The notes under the pieces are model-generated. The model had not been told where the DNA came from. It worked only from the letters and a program-made list of their open reading frames with translations, and ran no database searches. The translations under genes were made by a program, and so were the position numbers. From Metaphire vulgaris (taxonomy: Eukaryota > Annelida > Clitellata > Crassiclitellata > Megascolecidae), in contig CM030859.1 in assembly GCA_018105865.1 (NCBI GenBank), forward strand, positions 5,755,943 to 5,819,942: 64,000 bases of DNA, written 5' to 3'. This document shows positions 24,801 to 37,965 of this stretch, piece after piece. The stretch's first letter is position 1. Every line of letters starts with the position of its first letter.

Positions 24801-25403
24801 CGAGCGTTCGGTCTTATATAGGAAAATATTGGAGAGGCAGGGGAAGGAGAGCCTCTAACCTATAGAAAAACAATGTTTCGTAAAGGTGCGGATTTACCGC
24901 CAATAAACAAATAGGTATCTACAAGATCAGGTCATGTGACCGTTTTTTCTATACATGTTACAACTTTAAGCGCTCCTAAGCATTCCTATGGATGCACACT
25001 CAAATTAGCAAAGCGGACTTACGGGGACTGGTATCGGTAGCAAAAGCCGTTGTTACGGCTTTGCAAGACGATAGGGTTAATGATTATTTTAATAGTAGTG
25101 AGCTAAATTGGAGTGTATGGTGAACAAATTTTCAATAAATCTGGTGTTTGATGAGTGACATTTTTGGATTTGATTTTAACAAAACGGCGAAAACGCCCCA
25201 CCCTCTCGTGTGCCTAGCGTTCAATAAATGGGACGCTAATAAAATTAAGTAAATCTCAATAATTTTTAAAGTTTCCATGGAAATCTGTAATTAGGGGCTA
25301 ATAGTTACATCGTATGTACAGTATTTTCACCTTTTACAAACGAAAGAAATTCAGTAATGAATGGATTAATGAATGAAGCAGCAGGGGAAACAACTTGTGA
25401 TCT

Positions 25404-25442
25404 TGGAAAGTCTCTTCTTGCCAAGTCTCTTCTTGCCAAGAA
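25404..25442. repeat. hairpin and short tandem duplication
   Basis: TCTCTTCTTGCCAAG is duplicated in tandem. AAGTCTCTTCTTG-C-CAAGAAGAGACTT forms perfect 13-bp arms. Confidence 0.7.
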
Positions 25443-25650
25443 GAGACTTGTCAAGAGGCAATGAGAGTAAGAGACTGGAAATCAATGCCGCACTGAAGAG
25501 AAGGTGCAAAAGAGAAGGAGTCGACTTCAATTACGTCGACTTTTAACGCACAAAGATCAGGCTATCTTGCCAGGGATAGGCTTCATCTCAACTGGATGGG
25601 AGCAGACATGGTGGCATTGGAGGACTTTTCAGGCAGTGAAGACTGCTTGC
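25440..25650 (+). pseudogene. SGNH-like ORF fragment (retroelement-associated)
   Basis: The + strand encodes RRCKREGVDFNYVDF, then residues corresponding to a RDRLHLNW(D)G box across a frameshift. This resembles the end of the SGNH/esterase-like domain in some non-LTR ORF1 proteins, where RDGLH carries the catalytic His. Weak, short and broken. Confidence 0.35.
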
Positions 25651-26399
25651 CTCTGTAGGCATTTAAACTGAGGGCAAAGTCAGTTAGAGTAGGTAGTAGC
25701 AGTGGAAGTCCTAGTAGAAGTAGGAGAGATCCTATTAGTAGTAAACGTGTAAGTAGGTTGGCAAGTAATAGACGTTGCTGCAGTAGCAAACATTCAACTT
25801 GGAAAGGGAGAAAGAAGAATAGGTGTACCTATAGCCGTCTTGAAAATAAAACATCAAATAGCACAGACACTAGGATGGAAAGTTTAAGGCATTGACAAGG
25901 AAGAAACTTGAGGTCGACTTCTGAGGCTGACTTATCTGGCTTCGGTCCACTGTATTCCCGGTCTCCTGATGCTTCTTGCAAAATGCAAACTGCTGCACTA
26001 TGACTACAACCGCCCTTTGCTGTAATCTGCTAACTGGAATATCCTTCCTTGTGCAAAACAATGACTCAGAGCCGGTCCTCCGTCGAAATAAATAGCGACT
26101 TCTTCTCCATGCCAAGATGCTAGTCATTGCTTGTGATTCAAGTGACATTACCTTCACAGAATCTCAGTGATAACAAAATTGATGGGGTATTAAATATTGA
26201 CTAACCGAATAATATTGTCACGCAGTGATTGGCTGTGGGATTTGATCCTTCAATTGGTTGAGAAATACATGGGTTCATTGGATGATCCAGTATTATACAG
26301 AATCCGACCATAGCGCTTCCAGTTCTAATAATCAATTGAAAAGTTCATGAAAGATACAAATTGATTGCGAAAATGGGTGCAGAATTGAATTTCCAACAA

Positions 26400-27060
<661 letters not shown>

Positions 27061-27074
27061 TCAAGGTCTTGAGA

Positions 27075-27706
27075 GCAGTGATGAAGTTTCCGGAAGTTTC
27101 CGGTTGACGGCCAGCATGCTTCTGTGCATGCCTCGGAAAAGCGTCATTCTGGGCAGTTCGACCATATTTGCGCTCGTTTTAGCGCAAAATGTGCGAGCAG
27201 TGACCTCCCGTCATTTTCTGGCGGTCGTCTGCGCTTTTATCGGGTGGATTCGGACGTTTTTAGTCGCTGCATGATTCGTCGCGTGTCTGGTCCGCCATTT
27301 TGTTCTGCCATTTTTCATCGACGCGGCTTGGCACAACTGCAGACTAGATTACCCGTGCGCGAATGCTACGACTTCCGTCCTAATCGTAGCCCGGAATTCT
27401 TTCCTAAGTCGGACTTACCTAGTTCGGCGACGGGAGCCCGCATCTCAGCAATTCTCCGTGTGGTCTTGCCTCGCGGACAGTTCTCACAACATCTGCGGAA
27501 TTTTCAACATCTTATCCCGTGTTTAGTTCCTTTTACGTGTCTGTTACGGATGGTTCTAGAACGGAAGGCCGCTTTCTACGGGATTCGCCACCGTGTGTGT
27601 ATACTGTATAGGGCGGCGCTTTCTAGTTTTGGCTCCTGACACCACAATAATCCCTGTTCAAACTGCAAGATATCTCGGATTCAAATTTGATTCTTTTCTT
27701 AACTTC
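27075..27706 (+). mobile_element. GC-richer LINE 5' region plus ORF2 scrap
   Basis: Starts TTTCCGGTTGACGGCCAGC, similar to TTTCCGGTTGGCGCCGTCAT at 55305. GC content is higher than its surroundings and a 171-codon open frame (27124-27639) has no recognised domain. At 27641-27706 it encodes TIIPVQTARYLGFKFDS, which matches PDTIITPVPTAKNLGFTF of the LINE at 36460. I read it as a LINE 5' region joined to an internal scrap. Confidence 0.45.
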
Positions 27707-28428
27707 GGGATAATACCTCCATGCATAGATCGGAAGTGACTATTGCACAGTTTCGAGAACAAGATCAAAAATCAACAAAAGTACAAAATCAACCATTTAT
27801 GATCGTGCCGTATATTTGCAGCCTTAAAGCGAATCTGCCTTAACTAAGCATGTCTGAAATTCTTTCGAAACCGTAAAACAGCACAAATTCATGCTTAGCA
27901 CCGTTGTCTACATCAGATATTGTACCACTGTAATAGACAATATACATCATAAATTTTTCTATGAGGTAAGACTGAGGTTACTGAGTTAATAACCACAATA
28001 TTCAACATCATAGATCCATAGGAGACGGCATTACGTAATTTCCAGCCCAGGCTGCGTGAAGCCAGTAGCGAGTAGGCTAAAAATAGTACCTCCATGGTTA
28101 GCGGCCATTGTGGTTGACTCGGACTAATACAGTAGTGTTAAGTCTGAGTTATGTTATTCCTTGAAATTATGCGTGGAAATTCATTTGGAGTAATGGAAGC
28201 CTGTCCAGCCTAGAGGTGTGCGCAGCGGGATCGTACCGTAGGTGGAACATTTAACCGGTAAGGGTCCGTGCTGGTCCATGCCGAATCCTATTCCCCATGG
28301 CTCAGTCGATGATGTTTTGAGTCAACGAGTGTGGCTGCCGTCTGGGAATTTCCCAGCTAGTCGGCTTCAGCCAAATGATGTAATGCCGTTTCCTGGGGAT
28401 AATACCTCCATGCATAGATCGGAAGTAG
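27706..28428. repeat. inverted-repeat family with GGAGACGGCATTACG
   Basis: GGGATAATACCTCCATGCAT occurs at 27707 and 28397 as part of a longer direct repeat. GGAGACGGCATTACGTAAT (about 28020) faces its complement near 28374. The block from 28020 to 28140 matches the complement of 47330-47430 (AGGCTGCGTGAAGCCAGTAG, GTACCTCCA, GTTAGCGGCCATTG). No protein is encoded. Confidence 0.65.
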
Positions 28429-28429
28429 T

Positions 28430-29170
28430 CCCTAGAGACTGGAAACATGCAATAGTACTCCTATAATCAAAGAGGGTAACCGCAGAGAGCCAGGAAACGA
28501 TAGGCCCGTGAATTTGACCTGCGTACTATGTAAAGTACCGGGAAAATATGACAAGCAAAGTTATTGGACCATCTTATGAGACGCAAGATTTTAAAGGATA
28601 GCTAGCATGGGTTCCTAAAGGGGAAATCTTGCTTAATTATCAACACATTTATTAATTTGCAAATTAGACTCTTTGGACGAGATTTATGACAAGCTAGATG
28701 AGGAAAAAGCAGTTGACGTAATATATCTGGACTTTGCACAAGCATTCGGCGAAGTACCTTATTCAAGACTGGTATAGCCAAGCTTCAGGTCTGTGGAATT
28801 GGCGGTAGAGTTATTTGTTGCATAAAAAATTGGTTTCTGAACAGAAGACAGAAGGTAGGCATAAGAGGCAAGTACTCAGATTATATGTGATGTTATATGA
28901 GCTATTATAACCTATATGATTATGATATGGTTATGTGGTTATATAGGTTAAATGAGGTTATGGGGTGTCACAAGGTTCAATATTTGGATTTCTATTGTTT
29001 TTAATATATATGACATCAATTGTTACATAATATAAAATTTACAAATTTGCTTATGACACAAAATAGTGCGGACAGAGTGGTAGTGAAGCGGAGGTCAAAA
29101 TTTGACAAGACTTAAATAGATTATCTTAGTAGTCAGATGACAGCGATCAGAGTTTAAGCTACGTGGTTAG
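28430..29170 (+). pseudogene. Rex1-like LINE RT, first part
   Basis: Frameshifted frames give RPVNLTCVLCKVP (RPV-LT motif), DEIYDKLDEEKAVDVIYLDF followed by AQAF (motif A, catalytic Asp kept), and a motif B remnant GCHKVQYLDF for [10 protein letters not shown]. The element continues at 31313 after an inserted transposon. Confidence 0.8.
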
Positions 29171-29939
29171 TAGGGTGGCCCGACAAAATTCATTTTTAAA
29201 TTATTTTATTTTGCACGCCATTTTATTTGATGAGGTTTTATGTACAAATGACTCAGTAAATGTTGCAAAACAATGACACATCAGGAAGTGCTCTCCCACA
29301 GGGTCATAAAATGACAAGAAATGACCAGATTCGGTCAATTATATATAACATTGTCATTAATGACAACTTTTATAAAACCAATATGTTCGCTAATATCATT
29401 TACAAAGAACGTTTTGCAATTGATACTAAATAAAATGCTGCTACTAAAATGAAGGAATAATCAGTAAAAAACATAGCAGAAAGTGGTCTATCAAAACACC
29501 TAAAATAGCAATAAATGACCGGATTCGACGAATTTGTTGTTTATGGAATAGACACAGTGACGCACTGATAGTGTGACACAGTCTACTTGTAAAGTTTGCT
29601 GACTTTGGTCAACACTAGACAATGCTAAACTACAGTTACTAAACAGTTTGAACACTGGACGCAGTCTATAGTCTACTGAACAATATGTTTACTAGACAGT
29701 AGACAAAGTTACATTGATGATACAGTGCCATTTTGTGAGGGCTGTAAGATCTTTTGTTGCACATATAGGTAATAGCTTCCGATGGTGCTCGATAACCTGG
29801 TCAAGAAGCTGGCGCTGTTCATCACTCCTGGTTAGGGCTTCGTTGAAGTCAGTTGCCAATCTGACTGCACGTTCGGCACAATCGTTGACTACATTAATTG
29901 CACGGACTATCGTAAGTGCAGCATTGTAGTCAGAACGTT

Positions 29940-31050
29940 CGATCCAAATATGTACTGGAGCATTCAGGAATCCGTGTGGCAGGTGAGCAGAGCACCAAGA
30001 TCTTCATTGAGATACCACAAGTGCAGCCGCACTTTCTTTTCAGTAATAGCAGCAATCTTCTTGTCAACAGATGAGAATCTCTCAATCAGCTGAAACAACA
30101 ACAGGTCATTCGTAGATTCGTCGAAAGTGGCGCAGCAAACCAGAAAGTAGACAGTAGCAGACAGATACGCCATAGGGAGCTCATCTCATGTTTGCTGAGC
30201 ACTAACTGGTGGCGAAATCCAAATATTTTGAGGCAATAGATTCCCTTGGCCATCCACCTTGCTCTTATGATAGGCTCCAGGAGCACGAAACCTAGTATCC
30301 AAACTATCCAATGCCATATCTACCTGTTCTCCCAATATCATTAGTGTGAGTTGTGCAAACTCTTTAAAATCCTCACGAGGTTGAACACTTGTGAGGTGGT
30401 GTTGTATGTTGCGTACGACATCAGCTCACCAGGTTTTCTCAGATGTAGTCAGACAAACCGCGCCAGCAGCATCACTGTCGAGGGGATCGAACCTTGGTTT
30501 GTCAATTAATCCCATTGAGATTTCAGGCGATGAAACAAGTCAATTTGAGATCCCTTTGATGTGAAGAACACATCGAAAACAGCAGCTGCGCAGATCTCAA
30601 GCAGGTGGTGACGGCATGCAATCGTCGACTCAGTGACTGCTGCACAATGGTGATAGCTCCTGTGTAGATACCAGTGTTACTGCAACTTACTGGCAGTAGT
30701 GTCAAAGCACAAACCTACAAGTTGTTCTTCTACACCTGGCCGCTCACGGACAAACTCTACGACCTTTTGACCAATCACAGGTCCAGTTCCAACTGGAAGT
30801 ATGGGAATGCCAAGCAACTTCTCAACACCCATGCCTGAAAGGAAGGAATTCACGTTTTGTTCCATCCAGGTGTTCGAGTAGATTACCATAAAAATGCGCA
30901 ACAAGTGCAACAGTTGGTTGAAAATTGCGTCTAACTGCTGCTGCAAGTGTTTCACGTGCCGTATTGCGGGCTTCCATCAGAGAAGTTCGTGATAGTGAAA
31001 GTTGGCTCATGTCAACTCCAGCTGCAGAAAGAGCAGGTGCAACAATCATA
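29940..31050 (-). pseudogene. transposase-like protein of the FDTTASNTG family
   Basis: On the minus strand the order is SLSRTSLMEARNTARETLAA, GIPILPVGTGPVIGQKVVEF, LVGLCFDTTAS, a frameshift to NTGIYTGAITIVQQSLSRRL, QPREDFKEFAQLTLMILGEQ, DTRFRAPGAYHKS, DLLLFQLIERFSSVDKKIAA, KKVRLHLWYLNEDL. It is the same protein family as 14432-15170 but preserves more of the N-terminal part. The Asp of CFDTT is a candidate catalytic residue; this is inference. Frameshifts and stops make it dead. Confidence 0.65.
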
Positions 31051-31116
31051 AGAAATAAGCAACTCTAAAATGGGCTTAACATCAATAGTTTAACAGAAAA
31101 TAAAGTCTCAAAGAGG

Positions 31117-31152
31117 CGCTCATGCCACTATATTCTTATAGTGGCATGAGCG
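31117..31152. repeat. perfect 16-bp-arm hairpin
   Basis: CGCTCATGCCACTATA, loop TTCT, TATAGTGGCATGAGCG. It lies inside the transposon just 5' of the transposase relic. Confidence 0.9.
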
Positions 31153-31312
31153 CATGAGATTTGATGGCCTGTGGACAGTGGGAGACCCCTTCCTCTTGAT
31201 GGATTGATGTACAATTTTGACCGACTAGTTATTTCAGTATTCCTCATAAAATAAGATGGTGTGCGATGTCAAATTCTTGCAAAATTTTCGTGTATAAAAA
31301 TTTGCCACACTA

Positions 31313-31850
31313 GTGGGTATGACTAAAAGTTACAACCGATGAGAAAGATCTAGGGGTCATCGTGCATAGCAGCTTATAGCCGTATAAGACAATGTGTAGA
31401 GGTAGCTAAGAAGGCCAACAGAATTCTATGTATTATCAAAAGATCGGTGACGAGCAGAGAGAAGGATGTAATAAGACAATACAAAACATTATTATGCCCA
31501 CATTTGGAGTGTTATATTCAAGCATTTTGTCCATTCCATAAGAAAGACGTGGAGACTTTAGAAAGAGTACAACAGAGAGCAACAAAGATGATCAAATGGT
31601 ACCGGAGACACTAACACATGAGGGCAGGCAAGCTAGAACATGTGGATTTGACAGCCTTGGCAAAAAGGAAAACGAGAGGGGATTTAATTAAGACATACAG
31701 AAGAGTAATCAAGTGGAAATGCCAAGAAAAACTTATTTTTTAAACAATGAAACAGTATGATGGAACCAGAGGACACAACATGAAACTGTTTAAGAAATGT
31801 GTCCTTTGGTAAAAGTTTATGGATTAGTCACATTGTTGATGGCAAGCAAA
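31313..31850 (+). pseudogene. Rex1-like LINE, C-terminal part
   Basis: The frames encode EKDLGVIVHSSL, VEVAKKANRILCIIKRSVTS, VIRQYKTLLCPHLECYIQAF and ETLERVQQRATKMIKWY. This is the C-terminal domain of Rex1/CR1-type ORF2, continuous in order with 28430-29170. Confidence 0.85.
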
Positions 31851-32193
31851 CATGCGCAATACATTGAACAACGTAGAGCGATTTTCTTAAGTATTTTGCA
31901 ATAAAAGATGTTTTGATGTTTCTACATCATCTGTGACATCAGTTCAGCTTCTTAACTCAGAATTTTTAGCTATGGCCCTTAGAAACAATTTCTACTAAAT
32001 CTGGCCCTTTGTGAGAGAAGATTTGAGGGCTGCTGGTGCAAATTATTATAGAATATCTATGCTGCGATTAATATAAATAATTCTGCAAATTAATGAAGCA
32101 CTCGATGATTAAACAGAAGAAATACAGGAATTGGAGGGCGAAAAATTGTTTGTTGTGGAAAATTATGTAAAGTTGTAGAATTTTGTATTGCAG

Positions 32194-32362
32194 TCAGCTG
32201 TCAGCAGTCACTTTGGAGATGTGTTATTCACTTTAGTCCATAGTGCATCAGAAACTCTGGCTAATATTGTGAGCAAAAAACTTAGCAACAGCTCATTGCT
32301 CTCAGCTGTCGTGAAAGTCAAGCTCGAAACAATTATCACTGAATCAGCAGTAGAAATGGATT
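32194..32362 (+). CDS. internal exon of a host membrane-protein gene (candidate)
   Basis: Preceded by a pyrimidine-rich acceptor ending TTTTGTATTGCAG and followed by a consensus donor GTAAGT. The 169 bases are open in one frame, encoding SAVSSHFGDVLFTLVHSASE through SSLLSAVVKVKLETIITES and ending after one base of the next codon (phase 1). The composition is that of a normal folded extracellular stretch, unlike the surrounding transposon debris. The exon at 42770 begins with two bases that complete the codon. I do not recognise the family; a juxtamembrane region of a Notch-ligand-like protein is a guess only. Confidence 0.55.
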
Positions 32363-32439
32363 GTAAGTAATCAATAGTGATGTTGTAAATAAACAACAAT
32401 TCTGTTGTTTTGTGTCTAGCTTAAAAATGTAATTCAGAG

Positions 32440-33470
32440 ATGTCCAGCTATTGACTTCTAAATGCCTTCTATCCAAAAATCTGTCTTTTGCTATTTCTTC
32501 CAAGGTCATTCAGGGTCTTTCCTCAGATTTATCTTGAGATTTAATCCTGCCATGCTCAAATCCTCTTTCAATCTATCCACCCATCATCTTTTCGGTCTTC
32601 ATTTACATCTTTTATCTTTGGTTTGTAGTTGAAAATTACTTTTTTTTGTTTCATTTATTCAGAGTACACGTCAAGTCCATTACATTCTCCTCTTTATGAT
32701 GACTTCAATGATGTTCGGTTGCAGTATTTTCTCGCCAACTTCTTCATTTGTTATATGTTTTTTATCCAATCCTTATATAAGCCGTTTATTTTTTGTTGCT
32801 ATTATTTGTTCTCCAATATTTTGTTATGGTCCAAGATTCACATCCGTATATTGGTGCTACACAAGCGTTGAGAATTATTATTTATGTCCTAATTCCAATG
32901 TCATGTCGTTTGAACATTTTTGTATATATCCTGTTGAATGTAGACCCTGCCATTAATATTCTTCTTTTGATCTCCAAGTCGGAACACCCTTCTGCTTCCA
33001 ATTCTCTTCGCAAGTATACGATCGCCCTTTCAATTTCTTTTCAATTGTGTGTAATTCTCCCTCTTTGTTTGTAATTGGCGCTATTTTGTCTTATTAGTGA
33101 TTATTTTGGTATCCATACTTTTCACTCACTGTTATTAAGGTCCCTTTTAATGCTACAAACCTTGATAGGCATTCATTCTGCTTTCAGACATTTATCATAT
33201 CATTTATCATATTTTACATCATCTATATTTCCTGGCTTTAAAGATGTTACCCAACATATTCATGTTTTCAATTCAAATCATGATGTAATCTAATATAATG
33301 TTGAAGAGTATCGGCGAAAAGATGTCTAAATGTCATTGTCTAAATTAAGTATTGATTTTGAACCACTCTGTGTCTTCTCCATCAATTCTGATGCATGCTA
33401 AAACTGTGCTGTATAAGTTTCAATTAGTCTAGTATTTTGGTATAAATGCCATAATTCTCCAAGAGTTTCC
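32440..33470 (-). pseudogene. RTE-like LINE reverse transcriptase
   Basis: The minus strand reads residues matching IRIDGEDTEWFKINT, SPILFNIILDYIM (motif B end), KRRILMAGSTFNRIYTKMFK and VAPIYGCESWTITK. Several frameshifts. The plus-strand frames in this stretch (32629-33293) are its antisense. It lies within the proposed host intron. Confidence 0.7.
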
Positions 33471-34204
33471 ATGCCCTTATCTCCAGATAGACAGATAGAC
33501 TTTGCTGGGAAATTTCTCCCTATCTGGCCTGTATGAAACACTGGAGGCACGATTTTCGAAAATCAGTGTTACAGTTCATGGGCTATTAATTTTTTAAAAT
33601 TTTAACTAATAAATGCAAATTTCCACAATGGGAAAACACCATTACAATCACTTTATGATATCGTTTACAGTCTGTGCTTGGAGTGACCACCACTTGCATG
33701 AATGCAAGCTCGTAAACAGAGATACGCTATTTTTGCACCGCTCTGCCAATGATTTTTTGACCTCCATAAGACTATCCAGACCATTCGACAGCTACATTAA
33801 AGAGAAATTAAATCAGGTGTATTATGTCACAAGAACTCCACTGCTTTGGTCTTGTGTCCTCCGTCTGGCCGGCATTGGTCTGGAATGGAAAATGTCCGGC
33901 TTTTTGCTCGTATCATCTACTGACTTGAATTTCGGTCTACTTGACCATGTAATTGGCAATTGTACACTATCATGGAAGATCAATCAATGCTCAATGGACA
34001 AAGATAACCTGATTGCGAGGACCTTTTTTGCTTGTAAATATTTGTTATCTGATCGATGTTGTCAGTCAAGAATTGTCAGGGGCGCTGTGTCTGTCGCCCC
34101 GGACGCGGAGGAAACCCTCTCTAACGCCATTGAATGCGTGCTTTGTGAATTTTACGGCCTATTTTCTTTGTCCGGCTTTGTCCTTCTTTGTGACCGCTGG
34201 TGTC

Positions 34205-34237
34205 TTCCTTTGCACATGTAGGTATCTGGCAACCCTA
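34205..34237. mobile_element. orphan transposon end (TTAGGGTTGCCAGATACC)
   Basis: The complement of 34212-34237 reads TTAGGGTTGCCAGATAC, like the end at 34449 but facing the other way. No partner end was found upstream. Confidence 0.45.
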
Positions 34238-34634
34238 AGTGTGGGTCATATGCGGCAGCGACGTGAGACAGGATTCGAGATGTCAACCATTTGAAACAGC
34301 AGAGCGGTGGTCGAGCGCAAACTTTAGCGCTTGCGAAAGCTGGATTCCTACAAATGGAGAATTTGAATTGGACAGCAGTCAGTCATTTTCATCATCATGA
34401 TCTTGAAATCCACAGATTGGGTGACATTCAATTTATGTGCATCGTATGTAGGGTTGCCAGATGTTCGGTTTTTAACCGGACTGTTCGGTATTCTGGCTAT
34501 TTGTCCAATTAAAAAAATTGAAACAATACCGGACATGCATGTGTCCGGTATTTTCTTGCAATCTACAGCAAACCAGTCATTTCCAGCCTGGTACAGGCTA
34601 AATTTCAGCTATAATTCCCTATAAATAATATCAT

Positions 34635-35400
34635 ATGTTTGGAAAAACTCAAATCCTAAATGAGTCATTCCGTGTTAATTCATCCAATAATCCCCGACCA
34701 GAACAGGTAGAAGAATTCTGCTATCTTGGAAGCCTGCTTGATGAAAATGCAAAGTGTCATAAAGAAATAAGGAGAAGAATTGCCATGGGGAAAGAAGCCT
34801 TTACGAACAGAAGAGAACTACTGAGAAGAAATTTTAACCGAAATCTGAGAAAACGATTGGTCAAAACACTGATCTGGCCAGTGACACTCTATGGATCAGA
34901 AACTTGGACGCTCAGAAAGGAAGACCTAAAGAGATTAGAGGCATTCGAAATGTGGATCTGGCGAAGAATGAAAAAAAATTAGCTGGACGGAAAAAATAAC
35001 AAACGAAAAAGTCTTGGAGAGGGTAGAAGAGAAGAGAAGCCTAATTAACACTATACGTACAAGACAAAAGAAGTGGATAAGTCATGTTCTGAGAGAAGAA
35101 TCAAACCTACTAAGAGAAGTACTAGAAGGAAAGATGAATGGGAAAGCACAGAAAGGGCGACCAAGAACATCGATGCTGGAGTGGATGTTCGACACTACGA
35201 GGAAAAACAAGTATTCAGCTCTGAAGATAAAAGCTCAAGATAAGGAGGAGTGGCGACGCCGAGTATGGAACCTGTCTTTGGACACAATGGACAGAGCACC
35301 TGAAGAAGAATACCCGACCATCTTAGAGAATTATGAAATTTACAAGAATTGTTCCCCAAACATCCTAGTGAAAGTTTGCAAACTTTTAGCTAACTTTTAA
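34635..35400 (+). pseudogene. RTE-like LINE, C-terminal part
   Basis: Two long frames, 115 and 128 codons: VEEFCYLGSLLDENAKCHKE, TLIWPVTLYGSETWTLRKED, then EKRSLINTIRTRQKKWISHV and GKAQKGRPRTSMLEWMF. Closely similar to the 12890-13130 copy. One in-frame stop separates the halves at about 34980. Comparatively young. Confidence 0.9.
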
Positions 35401-35427
35401 ACTTGCTGAATCATTTGCTAATTTTTT

Positions 35428-37345
35428 ATGGAAAAAATCTCTAAGATCCGCACCAATCTAAAATCTACCATGACCAATCAAAATACATCTCCACATCACC
35501 CATCACCAACAGAAGCTCCTTCCAATTTTTCCTGCTTCACTCCTGTGACTGAGGAAGAAGTATCTAAACTCCTGCAGTCCTTTCCAAACAAGCAATGCAG
35601 TCTTGATCAACCAACCTCTCTTATCAAACAGTGTGCCTCTGCCCTAGTACCAACTATAACAAAAATTATCAATTTATCTCTTTCCACATCCTCATTTAAA
35701 AATTCCCTCGTAACTCGACTTCTTAAAAAACCAAACCTTGACAGAGAGGATCTCAACAACTATCGCCCCGTTTCAAACCTGTCTGTCCTCTCCAAACTCA
35801 CAGAGAAAATCGTTCTTTCCAGACTAACTGAGCATTTGTCAAAAAACTCCTTATAAACCTCCTATATAAAACTCCTCACCAATCTGCTTATACAAAACAT
35901 CATTCAACAGAAACCGTCCTCACATACAATTTATGACAAACTCCTCACTGCCATTGGATCTCAACGAGTTACTGGTCTCTGTCTCCTTGATCTTTCTGCT
36001 GCCTTTTGATACTATAGATCACAAAATCCTACTGAAACGCCTTTTCCTCTGGTTTGGAATATCTTCTGTAGCTCACCGCTGGTTCCAATCCTATCTCCAA
36101 TCTAGATCTTTTCTTCAAGTTTCATGCCTGAATCAAACTTCATCACCCTCTGATCTATACTATGGAGTACCACAAGGATCTGTCCATGGACCGACTCTGT
36201 TCAATCTCTACACTACCCCACTGCCATCCTTAATCAACTCTCTCAAATTGAATCTCATCAACTTTATGCAGACGACACTCAATTATTTCTTTCGTTTACT
36301 CCGTCTTCCTTTAAGGCACCAATCTCTGAACTAGGATCAACGTTTTCGTCAATCTCATCATGGATGTCAGCTAATCTTCTTGCCATCAATCCCTCCAAAA
36401 CAGAATTTCTCTTATTTGACTGCCACAACAACTGAAAAATTGAAAATCCCGCATTGATTTTAGCCCCAGATACAATAATAACCCCTGTTCCAACTGCAAA
36501 AATCTTGGATTTACTTTTGACTCCTCCCTAAATTTTGAAGCTCACATATCTCAACTATCAAAAACCTGTTATGCTCACATTCGTGATCTACGTCGCCTTC
36601 GTCCCTACCTTGATATTCAAATTAAAACTGCTTCCACTATTGCCACTTCAAGAGTTCACTCTAAGTTAGACTACTGCAACTCACTGTTTCGCAATCTTCC
36701 AAACGCTTCCATATGTAAACTCCAATCGATTAAAAATGCCTTAGCTCGTGCAGTAACTAAATCACCTATATTCTGCCACATTACGCCGTTACTCAAATCT
36801 CTCCACTGGCTCAAAATAAGAGAACGCATTGAATATAAAAGAATATCGATGACTTATAACTCACTTCATACATCAAAACCTGTCTACCTAAGAAATCTGA
36901 TAATTCCACAACAACCTGGATCTACTATATCTTCTTCTCATGTAACTCTTCTTTGACCTCTGAATCAATCATCTATCAAAATTTGCAATCGAGCCTTTTC
37001 ATGCGCTGCACCAGAGCTTTGGAACTCAATTCCAGTATCCCTTCGCTGTCTACATCAAAGCCAAATAACAAACTCTGAGTCACAATTTTCTCCCCTTCTT
37101 GCAACATCTCCTCGTGTTTTTCTTTCTAAACTAAAATAATTTCTCTCTATAAAATCATTTCCTTCATAGCTGTAGCGTCTTGCCCACTCGCCCTTTTGAT
37201 TAAATGATCCATCATGAATGACCCACCTTTGGCTATAACTACTTCATTTGAGAAATAAGGAGCTACTTCGGTGCTACTTCGGTGCATCTTTTGAAAGCGC
37301 TTTAGAAATTAACGAGATTTTACTTACTTACTTAAACGTAGTTGT
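35428..37345 (+). pseudogene. CR1-like LINE ORF2 with TTAC tail
   Basis: The longest LINE of its family here: EEEVSKLLQSFPNKQCSLD, NNYRPVSNLSVLSKLTEKIV, CLLDLSAAFDTIDHKILLKR across a frameshift (motif A), YYGVPQGSVHGPTLFNLYTT (motif B), LYADDTQLF (motif C), SKLDYCNSLFRNLP, LHWLKIRERIEYK and ELWNSIPVSLR. The endonuclease part is missing. The 3' end has AAATTAACGAGATTTTAC(TTAC)n. Related 3' ends: 11457-11640 (+), 41837-42500 (-), 51320-51790 (-). Confidence 0.92.
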
Positions 37346-37719
37346 TCAGATATTAGACTTTTATTTGACCTATTGTGAGCCGCTCTTGGTGTTTCGCGAC
37401 AGCCACTTAAACTTCTTGAATCTTCAGGCCTCTTTAACTTCAGTAACATCAGGATTGAACTACAGGATTTAAACTTCTGGACTTATTAACTACTAGTAGC
37501 AGCTTATAAAGCAAGAGAAAAACTTTTCTGACTTGCAGAGTGACAAAATTTGAAGAAAAAAGTCCCGCTTTTTCTGATATTCAATGGCTCCGAAATGGGA
37601 ACCTTTCTCTTCATTTAAGAGTTTTAACTTTTAATCTATTAACTGTCCTGCAGATATATTTCTTTCAATACGAACAGATTTCCGATTATGTTATCAGCAC
37701 TTCATGAATTTCTACTGGG

Positions 37720-37965
37720 TCTAAACATATGTCCAAAACACATAGGATGACTTGGCTTTGATGTTAAAATGACCATCTGGGACAGATACTTAAAAGCTGC
37801 TGAGTCCAGTAATAAATACAATGTAAAGTGGTAACAGTTTCTTTTAATTCTTTGTTGTTAACGGTACATTTTACCTATGTGTAAAGAGACAGTAACAATG
37901 TTAGTGTTATTTACAATATATGTTATTTGTCCATAATAGTTACATTTTCATTTGTTGCCACCTAA
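37720..37965. repeat. repeat shared with 47445-47690
   Basis: Both contain ATGACCATCTGGGACAG, TAAAAGCTGC-GAGTCC-GTAATAAATA, GAGACAGTAACAAT and ATATGTTATTTGTCCA in the same order. The 47-kb copy is joined to the GGAGACGGCATTACG repeat. No coding function was recognised. Confidence 0.75.

Larger units (their letters stand above)
22309..25222. mobile_element. interval bounded by ACGCTAGGCAC...GAGAGGGTGGG inverted repeats
   Basis: Left ACGCTAGGCACGAGAGGGTG (22310-22329). The right end is the complement of ACGCTAGGCACACGAGAGGG (about 25202-25220). Matching runs over about 24 bp with one 2-bp gap. I find no clear target duplication and no transposase of its own; a piggyBac relic sits inside. It could be an older transposon of unknown superfamily. 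Confidence 0.6.
29171..31312 (-). mobile_element. DNA transposon with TAGGGTGGCC termini
   Basis: Left TAGGGTGGCCCGACAAAATT; the complement of the right end is TAGTGTGGCAAATTTTTA. Flanks GTGGTTAG and GTGGGTAT look like a worn 8-bp duplication. The LINE reading frame on either side belongs to one element. Contains the transposase relic at 29940-31050 (-). Confidence 0.75.

Noticed and set aside
32629..33293. Overlapping plus-strand frames rich in F, Y and C
   Set aside because: They are the antisense of an RTE-like reverse transcriptase on the minus strand.
33613..34221. 202-codon open frame on the plus strand
   Set aside because: No recognised domain or splice sites. Its end runs into the orphan transposon terminus at 34212-34237, so it is probably chance coding in transposon sequence.
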